Source: an uncultured Caldilineaceae bacterium
Lineage (GTDB): Bacteria > Chloroflexota > Anaerolineae > Caldilineales > Caldilineaceae
DNA: 32,646 nt
Assembly: GCA_951813625.1 (NCBI GenBank)
Contig: CATOTS010000027.1
Coordinates: 1 to 32,646, forward strand
Direction of reading: 5' to 3'
The notes beneath the pieces are model-generated. The model saw only the letters and a program-made list of their open reading frames with translations. It was not told the origin of the DNA and searched no databases. Positions 17,022 through 24,868 of this stretch are shown here, one piece after another; position 1 is the first letter of the stretch; each line of letters starts with the position of its first letter. A program made the translations under genes and the position numbers.

Positions 17022-18062
17022 ATGAAGGCAGTTTCCAAATACGGCTTCGGAGACAAGCAAGTGGAGGTGCGCGACGTGCCCGAACCGGAAATCGGGCCGG
17101 AGCAGGTGCTCGTCGAGGTCAAGGCGACCGGCGTATGCGGCTCCGACGTGCACATGTGGCGCAACATGCAGTCCTGGGAGATTGTGCTGCCGCTCGTGCT
17201 CGGCCACGAATTTGCCGGTGTGATCGTCGATGTCGGCGACAACGTGTCCGACTGGCAGATCGGGGACCGGGTAGCGGTCGAGACGGCAGCCGAAATCTGC
17301 GCGGCGTGCGTCTACTGCCTGAGCGGTGACTACAACCTGTGCCCCAAACGCCTCGGCTACGGCGCGCTGGCCGACGGCTCGATGACCCGTTACGTCGCCG
17401 CCCGCCCGCAGATCCTGCACCGCGTGCCGGAGAACGTGCCCGACGAGCACGCCGCGCTCACCGAACCGATCTGCGTGGCCTACAACGCGCTGGTCGAGAA
17501 GACGGCGATGAAACCCGGTGACCTGGTCGTGATCCAGGGGCCCGGCCCGATCGGAGTGATGGCGCTCCAGATCGCCCGCATCCGCGGCGCGGGCACGCTT
17601 GTCGTTCTCGGCACCGACGCCGACGCCAAACGCATGGAGGTGGCGGCTGAACTGGGCGCTGATTACACGCTCAACGTGCAGCGCGACGACGCGATGGCGC
17701 TGGTCCGCTCTCTGGGCGACGGCTTCGGCGCCGACCTGGTAATCGACGCCACCGGCGTCAGCAAGGCGCTGGAACAGTCACTCGAAATGGTGCGGCCCAA
17801 TGGGCGCATTACCAAGATCGGCTGGGGGCCGCAGCCTCTCGATTTCAGCCTGGATTCGCTGGTCGGCAAAGCGGTCACGCTCCAGGGAACTTTCAGCCAC
17901 CTCTACCCGACATGGGAGCGCGTCCTGGCACTGCTCTCGACCGGGCAGGTGAACCTGGCGCCGGTCATCGGCGGCGTCTACGCGCTGGAGGAATGGGAAG
18001 AGGCCTTCGAGGCGATGGAACAGGGTGAAAACGTAAAATCGGTACTCCGCCTGGACGCATGA
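17022..18062 (+). CDS. Zinc-dependent medium-chain dehydrogenase (sorbitol/threonine dehydrogenase-like)
   Basis: A 346-aa MDR-superfamily alcohol/polyol dehydrogenase. Catalytic zinc ligands are Cys39 (GVCGSDVH), His62-Glu63 (GHEFAG) and Glu148 (TEPICVAYNA). A structural zinc site is intact, with Cys93, Cys96, Cys99 and Cys107. The NAD(P)-binding fold is marked by IQGPGPIGVMALQIA (171-185). Relatives oxidise sorbitol, threonine, sugar acids or related polyols. It is the first gene of the sugar-acid region and a TATAAT box lies upstream. Its stop overlaps the next start by 4 bp (ATGA at 18059-18062). In this context oxidation of a sugar acid or polyol is the natural guess, but the substrate is unproven. 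Confidence 0.88.
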   Translation: MKAVSKYGFGDKQVEVRDVPEPEIGPEQVLVEVKATGVCGSDVHMWRNMQSWEIVLPLVLGHEFAGVIVDVGDNVSDWQIGDRVAVETAAEICAACVYCLSGDYNLCPKRLGYGALADGSMTRYVAARPQILHRVPENVPDEHAALTEPICVAYNALVEKTAMKPGDLVVIQGPGPIGVMALQIARIRGAGTLVVLGTDADAKRMEVAAELGADYTLNVQRDDAMALVRSLGDGFGADLVIDATGVSKALEQSLEMVRPNGRITKIGWGPQPLDFSLDSLVGKAVTLQGTFSHLYPTWERVLALLSTGQVNLAPVIGGVYALEEWEEAFEAMEQGENVKSVLRLDA

Positions 18063-18718
18063 ATCGAACCGACTCGACTTCGTCCCCGATGGAAACGAGG
18101 CAGGTTATGGCCTATTCGCCGCCGAGACCAGACAGCACAGCCGAACCGACCTGGGAAATCGCACACCTCTTTCCCGCGCAAGGCCACTGGAGCGAGGAGG
18201 AATATCTCGCACTTGACACAAACAACCTCATTGAGTTTTCGCACGGGCAGTTGGAGGTCCTGCCGACGCCCACATTCTCGCACCAACGCCTTGTGGCTTT
18301 CCTCTACGGTGCGCTGCTGGGATTCGTCGAGGGGAATGGATTGGGTACCGTCATGTTTTCGCCGCTGCGCATTCAGCTCTGGCCCGGCAAGTTCCGCGAG
18401 CCGGACATCGTATATATGGCCCGTGACCACGCCGACAGGCTGGGCGAACGGTTCTGGCAAGGCGCCGATCTCGTCATGGAGGTCGTCAGCCCGGATGACC
18501 CGCGGCGGGATCGGGAGATTAAGCGCAGCGAGTACGCGCAGGCGGGCATCCCGGAGTATTGGATCGTCGATCCCGCGCAGAAGTCGGTCACAGTGCTAAA
18601 GCTTGAAGAGCAGGCCTATGTTATTCACGGCGAGTTCGGCGAGGACGCGGAGGCAACCTCCGCTCTCCTGGACCAATTTTCCGTTTCGGTGCACGACCTG
18701 TTTCTTGAAATCAGTTGA
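18059..18718 (+). CDS. Uma2 family (DUF820) PD-(D/E)XK endonuclease-like protein
   Basis: A 219-aa protein of the Uma2 family, which has the PD-(D/E)XK nuclease fold and is greatly expanded in Cyanobacteria and Chloroflexota. The core is visible: EPDIVYM with Asp116, LVMEVVSPDD with Glu141, and DREIKRSEYAQAGIPEYWIVDP with Lys155. The family's role is not established. The ATG overlaps the dehydrogenase stop by 4 bp. A second ATG at codon 17 (MAYSPPRP) gives a shorter alternative start. The tight overlap with a metabolic gene may be incidental. Confidence 0.82.
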   Translation: MNRTDSTSSPMETRQVMAYSPPRPDSTAEPTWEIAHLFPAQGHWSEEEYLALDTNNLIEFSHGQLEVLPTPTFSHQRLVAFLYGALLGFVEGNGLGTVMFSPLRIQLWPGKFREPDIVYMARDHADRLGERFWQGADLVMEVVSPDDPRRDREIKRSEYAQAGIPEYWIVDPAQKSVTVLKLEEQAYVIHGEFGEDAEATSALLDQFSVSVHDLFLEIS

Positions 18719-18815
18719 CCTGGGCTGGAGCACTATCAGGCTGTATTGATTCCGAGGCTGCAGCGAAGCCACTTGATGTTGGCATTTCGCTTTCCACCCA
18801 TTGCGGAGTCCTCTC

Positions 18816-19496
18816 TTGTCGAAGAAAGCGCCAATCATCCAGGTTTCCCTGGACGTGACGTCAATTGACGAAGCATTGGACATGGCCGGGGCGGCGGTGC
18901 GCGCCGGTGTCGACTGGCTGGAGGCCGGCACGCCGCTCATCCTTGCCGAAGGGCTGCACAGCGTACGCGCCATGCGCGACGCCTTCCCCGACCATCCGAT
19001 AGTGGCTGATCTGAAAACGATGGACGGTGCCGGCCTCGAAGCGGAGATGATGTTCCAGGCCGGCGCTGACTACGTCGTCGTTATGGGCGTCGCCCACGAC
19101 GCCAGCATCGTCGAACAGGTGAAGATGGCGCAGCGCAACGGCGCCAAGGTGATGTGCGACATAATGCTCTGTCCCGACAAAGTGGGCCGGGCCAAAGAGG
19201 CGCAGGAAATGGGCGTCGATTTGATCATCGTCCACACCGGCTTCGATGAGCGCAACATGATCCCCGGCCTCAGCCCCCTCGACGACCTGCCGGCGATCCT
19301 CGCCGCTGTCGACGTTCCCGTGCAGGCCGTGGGCGGACTCACGGTCGAGCAGGCGATCGAGACGCTGCAAATGGGCGCAGAAATCGTCGTCTTCGGCGCC
19401 CCCCTGGTGATCGCATCCGATGCCTTCACCGCCGCGACCGACGATTTCGAAGGCCTCCTGCGCGAGATTGTAGCCAATGTCAAAGGGGAATTGTAA
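18816..19496 (+). CDS. HUMPS-family decarboxylase/aldolase (3-keto-L-gulonate-6-P decarboxylase or hexulose-6-P synthase-like)
   Basis: A 226-aa TIM-barrel protein of the orotidine-phosphate-decarboxylase superfamily, HUMPS branch. It opens with IIQVSLDV (Asp13), has WLEAGTPLI (Glu36), the family signature DLKTMD at 65-70 (Asp65, Lys67, Asp70) and the phosphate-binding end QAVGGLTVEQA with VVFGAPLVIA. The spacing of these residues matches the active site known for the L-ascorbate-pathway decarboxylase UlaD. Members act on phosphorylated beta-keto sugar acids or on hexulose phosphate. TTG 18816 is preferred since GCGGAG lies at 18803-18808; a TTG at 18801 would add five residues. The methyltransferase gene begins two bases after its stop. 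Confidence 0.85.
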   Translation: MSKKAPIIQVSLDVTSIDEALDMAGAAVRAGVDWLEAGTPLILAEGLHSVRAMRDAFPDHPIVADLKTMDGAGLEAEMMFQAGADYVVVMGVAHDASIVEQVKMAQRNGAKVMCDIMLCPDKVGRAKEAQEMGVDLIIVHTGFDERNMIPGLSPLDDLPAILAAVDVPVQAVGGLTVEQAIETLQMGAEIVVFGAPLVIASDAFTAATDDFEGLLREIVANVKGEL

Positions 19497-19498
19497 GT

Positions 19499-20500
19499 AT
19501 GAAGGAGAGGGCGCCCCGCAACCGCACGATCTCTCTGAGCAGTGAAGATCGCGAACGGTATGGCAGCCGCTTGCTAAGTCTAACTGACTCGGCCGAGCTT
19601 GACACGATTCTGAATCGCACCATCCACCAGAACATGCTGGCTGTACTGGATTATCTTCCAACCAATTTTGCCGACCTTATTTTTGTTGATCCGCCCTACA
19701 ATCTGTCCAAGCAATTCAACGGCCGCACTTTCGCAGCCCGCTCTCTCGATGCTTACGAAGAGTGGTTGGAGGGCTGGCTGCCGCAGATGACGCGTCTGCT
19801 CAAGCCGAACGGTTCTCTCTATCTCTGCGGGGACTGGCGCTCCTCTGCTGCCATCCAACGGGCTGCACAGCGTCATTTTATCGTTCGCAATCGAATCACT
19901 TGGGAGCGCGAAAAGGGAAGAGGTGCAAAGTCCAACTGGAAGAACGCCGCGGAGGACATCTGGTTCTGTACACTTTCAGACGAATACGTGTTTAACGTGG
20001 ATGAGGTCAAGCTCAGCCGCCGCGTGCGCGCCCCGTATACTGACGAGGACGGCGTTCCCAAAGACTGGCAGGACACCCACAACGGAAGGTTCCGCCGAAC
20101 CCATCCTTCCAATCTGTGGACCGATGTGACCGTCCCTTTCTGGTCAATGCCAGAGAACACCGATCATCCGACACAGAAACCGGAAAAGCTGCTGGCAAAG
20201 GTCATTCTTGCGAGTACCTACTCCGATGCAGTCGTCTTCGATCCCTTTCTCGGTTCCGGTACTACTTCAGTGGTCGCAAAAAAATTGGGCCGTCGATATG
20301 TTGGGATTGAAATCGAGCGAGACTTCTGCTGCTTAGCCGAAAAGCGTTTGGAACTGGCCGTTGAAAGCCCCACAATACAGGGCTATGAGGAAGGTGTATT
20401 CTGGGAACGCAACTCAAAGACCGAAAAGAACAGTCTGAGTGCGAAGCAACGGGCTAATAACTCATATTCAAAGCAATCTCAGCTTTTTGAGCCGCAGTAA
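19499..20500 (+). CDS. DNA adenine N6-methyltransferase, beta class (restriction-modification)
   Basis: A 333-aa DNA methyltransferase. Catalytic motif IV DPPYN is at 64-68 and precedes the S-adenosylmethionine-binding motif FDPFLGSGTT (247-256), the order that defines the beta class. Between them lies the presumed target-recognition region with ITWEREKGRGAKSNWKNAAEDIWF (positions 133-156; quoted here as landmarks ITWEREKGRG and NWKNAAEDIWF). HPTQKP (223-228) is the usual motif before the cofactor site. The 3' neighbour, 3 bp away, looks like its restriction endonuclease. The gene starts two bases after the HUMPS stop, using AAAGGGGA inside that gene as ribosome site. Codon use becomes more AT-rich than the flanks, suggesting transfer. 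Specificity cannot be read from the sequence. Confidence 0.9.
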   Translation: MKERAPRNRTISLSSEDRERYGSRLLSLTDSAELDTILNRTIHQNMLAVLDYLPTNFADLIFVDPPYNLSKQFNGRTFAARSLDAYEEWLEGWLPQMTRLLKPNGSLYLCGDWRSSAAIQRAAQRHFIVRNRITWEREKGRGAKSNWKNAAEDIWFCTLSDEYVFNVDEVKLSRRVRAPYTDEDGVPKDWQDTHNGRFRRTHPSNLWTDVTVPFWSMPENTDHPTQKPEKLLAKVILASTYSDAVVFDPFLGSGTTSVVAKKLGRRYVGIEIERDFCCLAEKRLELAVESPTIQGYEEGVFWERNSKTEKNSLSAKQRANNSYSKQSQLFEPQ

Positions 20501-20502
20501 GA

Positions 20503-21171
20503 TTGGTGAATAACCGGGTTTTCTCCCAGAATGCATATGTTTCGATAGAGCAAGACACGCTCGCACTGCTTAACTCGCAGTCTGATTTCCTATCTCCAAG
20601 CACCCTTAGCAGTACCCGCGCGGCGGGCGACGCCATTCAGGATATTCTTGCTCGTAATCTTGAGGGAATCTTGGGAGAATTGGTGTCGGATTATAGAACC
20701 GATTTCGCACGTCGCGCAATGGAGGATTTGGCCTTCAGGGACATGGATGACAACTACTATGCTATAGATGTCAAATCGCATCGAACCAGCACAAGCTTTA
20801 ATATGCCCAATTTAACCTCGGTTGAAAGGCTGGCAAGTTTCTATGAGCAGGAAAAGAATTACTTCGTGCTTCTGATGGTGAAATACGAATTGCAAGGACC
20901 GCGCGCCGTCCTCTCCCGCGTCCATTTCGTGCCAATCGAGTTCTTAAGTTGGGACTGCCTGACTGTAGGCGCGCTTGGATGGGGGCAGATTCAAATTGCG
21001 AATTCCAATAACATTGTTGTGGATGCACAATCCTCTCGCCGCGAGTGGATGCTAAATTTCTGTGAAAAAATGTTCGAATTCTATCCAAAGGAAATCGAGA
21101 AAATCGGCGATCGCATTCGACGATTTGAGAAAATTGAGGCCTACTGGTCGGGCAAACCAGAAGACTTCTAA
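20503..21171 (+). CDS. Probable type II restriction endonuclease (PD-(D/E)XK)
   Basis: A 222-aa protein directly behind the methyltransferase. A PD-(D/E)XK-type core is visible as YYAIDVKSH with Asp89 and Lys91, preceded by the acidic MEDLAFRDMDD (73-83), one acid of which may be the third ligand. Further landmarks are TSTSFNMPNLTS, LSWDCLTVGALGWGQIQI and a Lys/Glu-rich C-terminus. No signal peptide or membrane segment is seen. Its start is TTG 20503 or GTG 20506. The gene is clearly AT-richer than the surroundings (20461-20520 has 25 G/C of 60, against 39 of 60 for 1621-1680). The endonuclease call rests on the core motif and on the position next to the methyltransferase. Confidence 0.75.
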   Translation: MVNNRVFSQNAYVSIEQDTLALLNSQSDFLSPSTLSSTRAAGDAIQDILARNLEGILGELVSDYRTDFARRAMEDLAFRDMDDNYYAIDVKSHRTSTSFNMPNLTSVERLASFYEQEKNYFVLLMVKYELQGPRAVLSRVHFVPIEFLSWDCLTVGALGWGQIQIANSNNIVVDAQSSRREWMLNFCEKMFEFYPKEIEKIGDRIRRFEKIEAYWSGKPEDF

Positions 21172-21228
21172 AGAGTCGCTGCAAACCCGCCAGTGCGGTC
21201 CGTTCAATTGAGACGAAGGAGCCCTTAT

Positions 21229-22554
21229 ATGAACCTGCTCGAAGAGATCCAGGATATTCGTTTCCCGGCCGCGCTGCCAAAAACGCTGCTGGCCGTTCAT
21301 CAGAACTTTGACACGCCCCAGGTCGACGATATTCACGCCGCCGTGGGCAAGGCCCTGGCCGAGAGCGGCATCATGTCCCCCATGAAGCCCGGCGATTCGG
21401 TCGCAATTGGCGCAGGCAGCCGCGGCATCGCCAATCTCGCCCGCATCGTGCGCGCCGCCGCCGAACACCTCAAGGCCGCAGGCATGAAGCCGTACGTCGT
21501 GCCGGCCATGGGCAGCCACGGCGGCGCGACCGTAGAAGGGCAGAGAGAGATCCTCGCCGGCATGGGCGTGACCGAAGAAGAGATCGGTGTAGAGATCCGC
21601 GCGACGATGGAGGTGGAGGAGATTGGCCACATCCCCAACGGACCGGCGGTCTGCCAGGGCAAGGACTCGATGGCCGCCGACCATGCGATTCTGGTCAGCC
21701 GCATAAAGCCGCACACCGATTTCCGCAGCCATCTTGAGAGCGGTCCCTCCAAAATGTGCGTCATCGGCTGGGGCAAGCAGCACGGCGCCTCAATGATGCA
21801 CAGCGGCGGCGGCAGGAATTTCCAGATCTATCTGGAGCCTGCCGCGCGCGTCTACGAGACCAATACGAACTTTCGCGGCGCCATCTGCCCGGTGGAAAAC
21901 GCCTACGAGGATACCGCGCTGATCGCCGGCCTGACCGCTGCTGAAGTCGGCACGCAAAGGGAGGCCGACCTGCTGGTCAAGGCCAAGGACTATCTGGCGC
22001 AGATCCCCTTCGCGGCCGTCGATGTGCTGGTCGTGCGCGACCTGGGCAAGAACATCTCCGGCACCGGCATGGATACAAACGTCATCAGCCGCCTGAGCAT
22101 CCCCCGCCAGCCCGAGAACTTCGGCAAGGTGGACGTGGCCATCATCACCGTTCTCGACCTGACCGAAGAGACGCACGGCAATGTCTCCGGCCTCGGTCTG
22201 GCCAACGTCACCACTTCGCGGGTCTTTCGCAAGATCGACTGGCAGGCGACCTATATGAACGCGGTGACGTCCGGCATCTTCAGCGCCACCCGCTCCCACC
22301 TGCCGCTCACCTTCGCCGACGACGAACGCACGCTGCAGGTGGCTCTGCGCATCTGCGCCGAACCGCAGGACGCAGCTAAGATGGTCTTCATCCGCGATAC
22401 ACTGAGCCTGGAGGATTTCTACGTCAGCCCCAGCCTGCGCGCAGAGGTCGAAGCCCATCCACGCCTCACCATCACCGGTGAAGCCCCTCTCTCATTCGTG
22501 CACGGCGTCATGCAGACACCGTGGCAGTTGGAACCGGTGCTCGAGTACGCATGA
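21229..22554 (+). CDS. LarA-like protein (DUF2088, nickel-pincer lactate racemase superfamily)
   Basis: A 441-aa protein of the LarA-N/DUF2088 superfamily. Visible landmarks are AIGAGSRGIANLA, PAMGSHGGATVEGQREIL (His97), ILVSRIKPHTDFRSHLESGPSKM (landmarks His162 and Lys175), IGWGKQHGASMMH (His191). In Lactiplantibacillus LarA the cofactor and catalytic residues are His108, His174, Lys184 and His200, as I recall them; the spacing here (65, 13, 16) is close to 66, 10, 16. LarA and its relatives racemise or epimerise 2-hydroxy acids using a nickel-pincer nucleotide made by LarB, LarC and LarE, none of which is in the window. The ATG at 21229 follows GAAGGA. Its stop overlaps the PdxA2-like start by 4 bp, which ties it to C4 sugar-acid breakdown. 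Confidence 0.82.
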   Translation: MNLLEEIQDIRFPAALPKTLLAVHQNFDTPQVDDIHAAVGKALAESGIMSPMKPGDSVAIGAGSRGIANLARIVRAAAEHLKAAGMKPYVVPAMGSHGGATVEGQREILAGMGVTEEEIGVEIRATMEVEEIGHIPNGPAVCQGKDSMAADHAILVSRIKPHTDFRSHLESGPSKMCVIGWGKQHGASMMHSGGGRNFQIYLEPAARVYETNTNFRGAICPVENAYEDTALIAGLTAAEVGTQREADLLVKAKDYLAQIPFAAVDVLVVRDLGKNISGTGMDTNVISRLSIPRQPENFGKVDVAIITVLDLTEETHGNVSGLGLANVTTSRVFRKIDWQATYMNAVTSGIFSATRSHLPLTFADDERTLQVALRICAEPQDAAKMVFIRDTLSLEDFYVSPSLRAEVEAHPRLTITGEAPLSFVHGVMQTPWQLEPVLEYA

Positions 22555-23600
22555 GCTTGCCGACGGGCAGATGCCGGCTCGCGCTCCTGCTCGGTGACCC
22601 CTGCGGTATCGGGCCCGAGGTTGCGGCTCGCGTTCTGGCCGAAGCAACCGCCATCGAGAACGGTTCCGCGCCGTTCGGCGACGTGGAGATCGTTGTCATT
22701 GGCGAGCCCTGGGTGCTGGAGTGGGGCGCAATGTGCGCCGGTGTCTCCCTGGATCTGCCGCGCTGCAGCGCGCCGGGGGACTTGGCCCGCGCGGCCCAGG
22801 GAACTCTGCTCCTGACCGGCCCTTCATTCCCGCCTGAAGCGCATACGCCCGGCCGTGTGAGCAAGGCCGCGGGCCGCTACGTTCTGCAAACGCTGGACTA
22901 CGCGGCGCAGCTGGCGCGGTCAGGCGCTGTCGACGGCATCTGTTACGCCTCCCTGAACAAACAGGCCATGCACGCAGCCGGCAGCCGCCACGAGGATGAG
23001 CTGCGCTACTTCGCTGAGCGTCTCGGCGTCAGCGGCTACGTCGGCGAGATCAATACGCTGGACGGTCTGTGGACCGCCCGCGTCAGCTCCCACATACCCC
23101 TGCGGGTCGCGTGCGAGCGCATCACTGCAAATGAGATCCTGCCCGCCATTCGCCTGCTCCATCACACTGTCCGCAGCAGCGGCGTGCCGGCGCCGCGCAT
23201 CGCGGTGGCCGGTCTCAATCCCCACGCCGGCGAGGGCGGGCTGTTCGGCAGCGAAGAGATCGAGACAATCCGCCCGGCGGTCGAAGCCGCCCAGGAGGAG
23301 GATATCGCCGCGGCCGGGCCATTCCCTCCCGATACCGTCTTTGTGCGGGCGCGCCGCGGCGAGTTCGACGGCGTCGTAACCATGTACCACGACCAGGGAC
23401 AGATTGCGATGAAACTCCTGGGCTTTGAGCGCGGTGTCACGGTGCATGGCGGCCTGCCTACGCCAATAACAACCCCGGCGCACGGCACAGCTTTCGACAT
23501 TGCCGGACAGGGCACAGCCAATCCGCAGGCGCTGAAGCGGGCGTTGGAACTGTGCGCGCAGATGGTCAGTTCAGAGAACCCGGGAGGTTCGCCCGCTTAG
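22551..23600 (+). CDS. pdxA2: PdxA2-like 4-phospho-D-threonate/erythronate dehydrogenase (PdxA family)
   Basis: A 349-aa protein of the PdxA family. Family landmarks are LLGDPCGIGPE (13-23), SRHEDELRYFAERLG, GLNPHAGEGGLFG and MYHDQGQIAMKLLGF with metal ligand His280, then TPAHGTAFDIAG (308-319). PdxA itself oxidises 4-phosphohydroxy-threonine in vitamin B6 synthesis. The PdxA2 branch oxidises and decarboxylates D-threonate or D-erythronate 4-phosphate to dihydroxyacetone phosphate and is found beside DUF1537 kinases, as here. That neighbourhood is the reason for choosing PdxA2. The start overlaps the LarA-like stop (ATGA, 22551-22554). Confidence 0.82.
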   Translation: MSLPTGRCRLALLLGDPCGIGPEVAARVLAEATAIENGSAPFGDVEIVVIGEPWVLEWGAMCAGVSLDLPRCSAPGDLARAAQGTLLLTGPSFPPEAHTPGRVSKAAGRYVLQTLDYAAQLARSGAVDGICYASLNKQAMHAAGSRHEDELRYFAERLGVSGYVGEINTLDGLWTARVSSHIPLRVACERITANEILPAIRLLHHTVRSSGVPAPRIAVAGLNPHAGEGGLFGSEEIETIRPAVEAAQEEDIAAAGPFPPDTVFVRARRGEFDGVVTMYHDQGQIAMKLLGFERGVTVHGGLPTPITTPAHGTAFDIAGQGTANPQALKRALELCAQMVSSENPGGSPA

Positions 23601-23611
23601 GGGTTGGCGCG

Positions 23612-24796
23612 ATGAACAACAAACTGGCAATTCACGGTGGGGATCCCGTGCGCACGCGGCCCTGGCCGGGCTGGCCGCAATGGGATGAAAGCGAGCAAGC
23701 CGGGCTGATGGCAGTGCTCGAACGGGGCGAATGGGGTGGCTACGACGCGGCTGTAGCCGAGTTTGAGAGCGCCTTCGCCGCCCGCCACGCCGCCCGCTTC
23801 TGTGTCACCGCGGTTAACGGCTCGACCACGCTGGAGACCGCCCTGCGTGCCCTCGGCATCGGCCGCGGCGATGAAGTGATTGTGCCGCCGTACACCTTCA
23901 TCGCGACGGCAGCGGCCGTGCGCATGGTCGACGCAATCCCCGTCTTTGCCGACGTGGACCTGCATTCCTGGAATCTCTCCGTTCCAGCCGTAGAAGCGGC
24001 CATCAGCTCGCGCACGAAAGCGGTCGTACCGGTCCACTTCGGCGGCCTGCCGGTCGACTTCGACAGGCTTCTGCCCCTGGCGCAGCGGCACAATCTGATC
24101 GTGATAGAAGATGCGGCCCACGCTCACGGCAGCAGCTGGCGGGGCCAGCCGGTCGGCGCGCTGGGCGCGGTCGGCTCTTTTAGCTTCCAGACCAGCAAGA
24201 ATCTGACCGCCGGCGAAGGCGGCGCGCTTCTGACCAACGACGATGATCTTGCCGAGCGGTTGTGGAGCATCGTCAACTGCGGCCGGCTCCCCAGCGGCGA
24301 CGGCTATGAACATCCCAATCTGGGCACAAACCTGCGCCTGAGCGGCTGGCACGCGGCGGTCCTGTCCGCGGGACTGACCCGCCTGGACGACCAGCTACGG
24401 CGCCGAATGAGCAACGCCCGCCGTCTTCGCAACTTTCTGGCGGAAATCGACGGTCTGACGCCCCAACGCTGGGATCCCCGCGCAGATGCCCACGCCCATC
24501 ATCTCTTTCTGATCCGATATGAAGCCGAGCAGTTCGGCGATCTGCCGCGCCGGGATTTCATCGCCGCGCTGCGCGCCGAGAACATTCCCGCGTCGCCGGT
24601 CTATCCCTATCCTCTTTACCGCCAACCTCCCCTTGTTGAACCGTTCAGCCGGGTGACTCCCTGCCCGAACAGCGAGCTACTTTGCGAGCAGACGGTCTCG
24701 CTGAGCCAGAATCTCCTCCTGGCCGAGCCTGATGAGATGGACGACATCGCCGGCGCTATTCTGAAAGTGCGGGAGAACATCAACGCGCTGAGGTAG
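23612..24796 (+). CDS. DegT/DnrJ/EryC1/StrS family PLP aminotransferase
   Basis: A 394-aa fold-type I aminotransferase. It shows the pyridoxal-phosphate lysine Lys196 in FSFQTSKNLTAGEGG, Asp167 in VIEDAAHAHGSS, the VNGSTTLETALRALGIG cofactor loop (68-84) and VPPYTFIATAAAV (91-103). Family members usually install amino groups on keto-sugars, and some homologues in sugar-catabolic clusters act on cyclitols or amino sugars. The ATG at 23612 follows 11 bp after the PdxA2-like stop, so it is probably cotranscribed. Its role in this pathway is unclear: it may process an amino-sugar acid, or be a cluster passenger. Confidence 0.88.
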   Translation: MNNKLAIHGGDPVRTRPWPGWPQWDESEQAGLMAVLERGEWGGYDAAVAEFESAFAARHAARFCVTAVNGSTTLETALRALGIGRGDEVIVPPYTFIATAAAVRMVDAIPVFADVDLHSWNLSVPAVEAAISSRTKAVVPVHFGGLPVDFDRLLPLAQRHNLIVIEDAAHAHGSSWRGQPVGALGAVGSFSFQTSKNLTAGEGGALLTNDDDLAERLWSIVNCGRLPSGDGYEHPNLGTNLRLSGWHAAVLSAGLTRLDDQLRRRMSNARRLRNFLAEIDGLTPQRWDPRADAHAHHLFLIRYEAEQFGDLPRRDFIAALRAENIPASPVYPYPLYRQPPLVEPFSRVTPCPNSELLCEQTVSLSQNLLLAEPDEMDDIAGAILKVRENINALR

Positions 24797-24868
24797 GACG
24801 GGCTTCACTCCGCGCCCCATCCTGTGTACGCGGCATTTCGCCCGGCTTTCGACGTGACAACTCTACGC

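Noticed and set aside
19499..21171. Prophage or integrative element carrying the restriction-modification genes
   Set aside because: Only two genes are foreign-looking; no integrase, tRNA, direct-repeat boundary or phage gene was seen.
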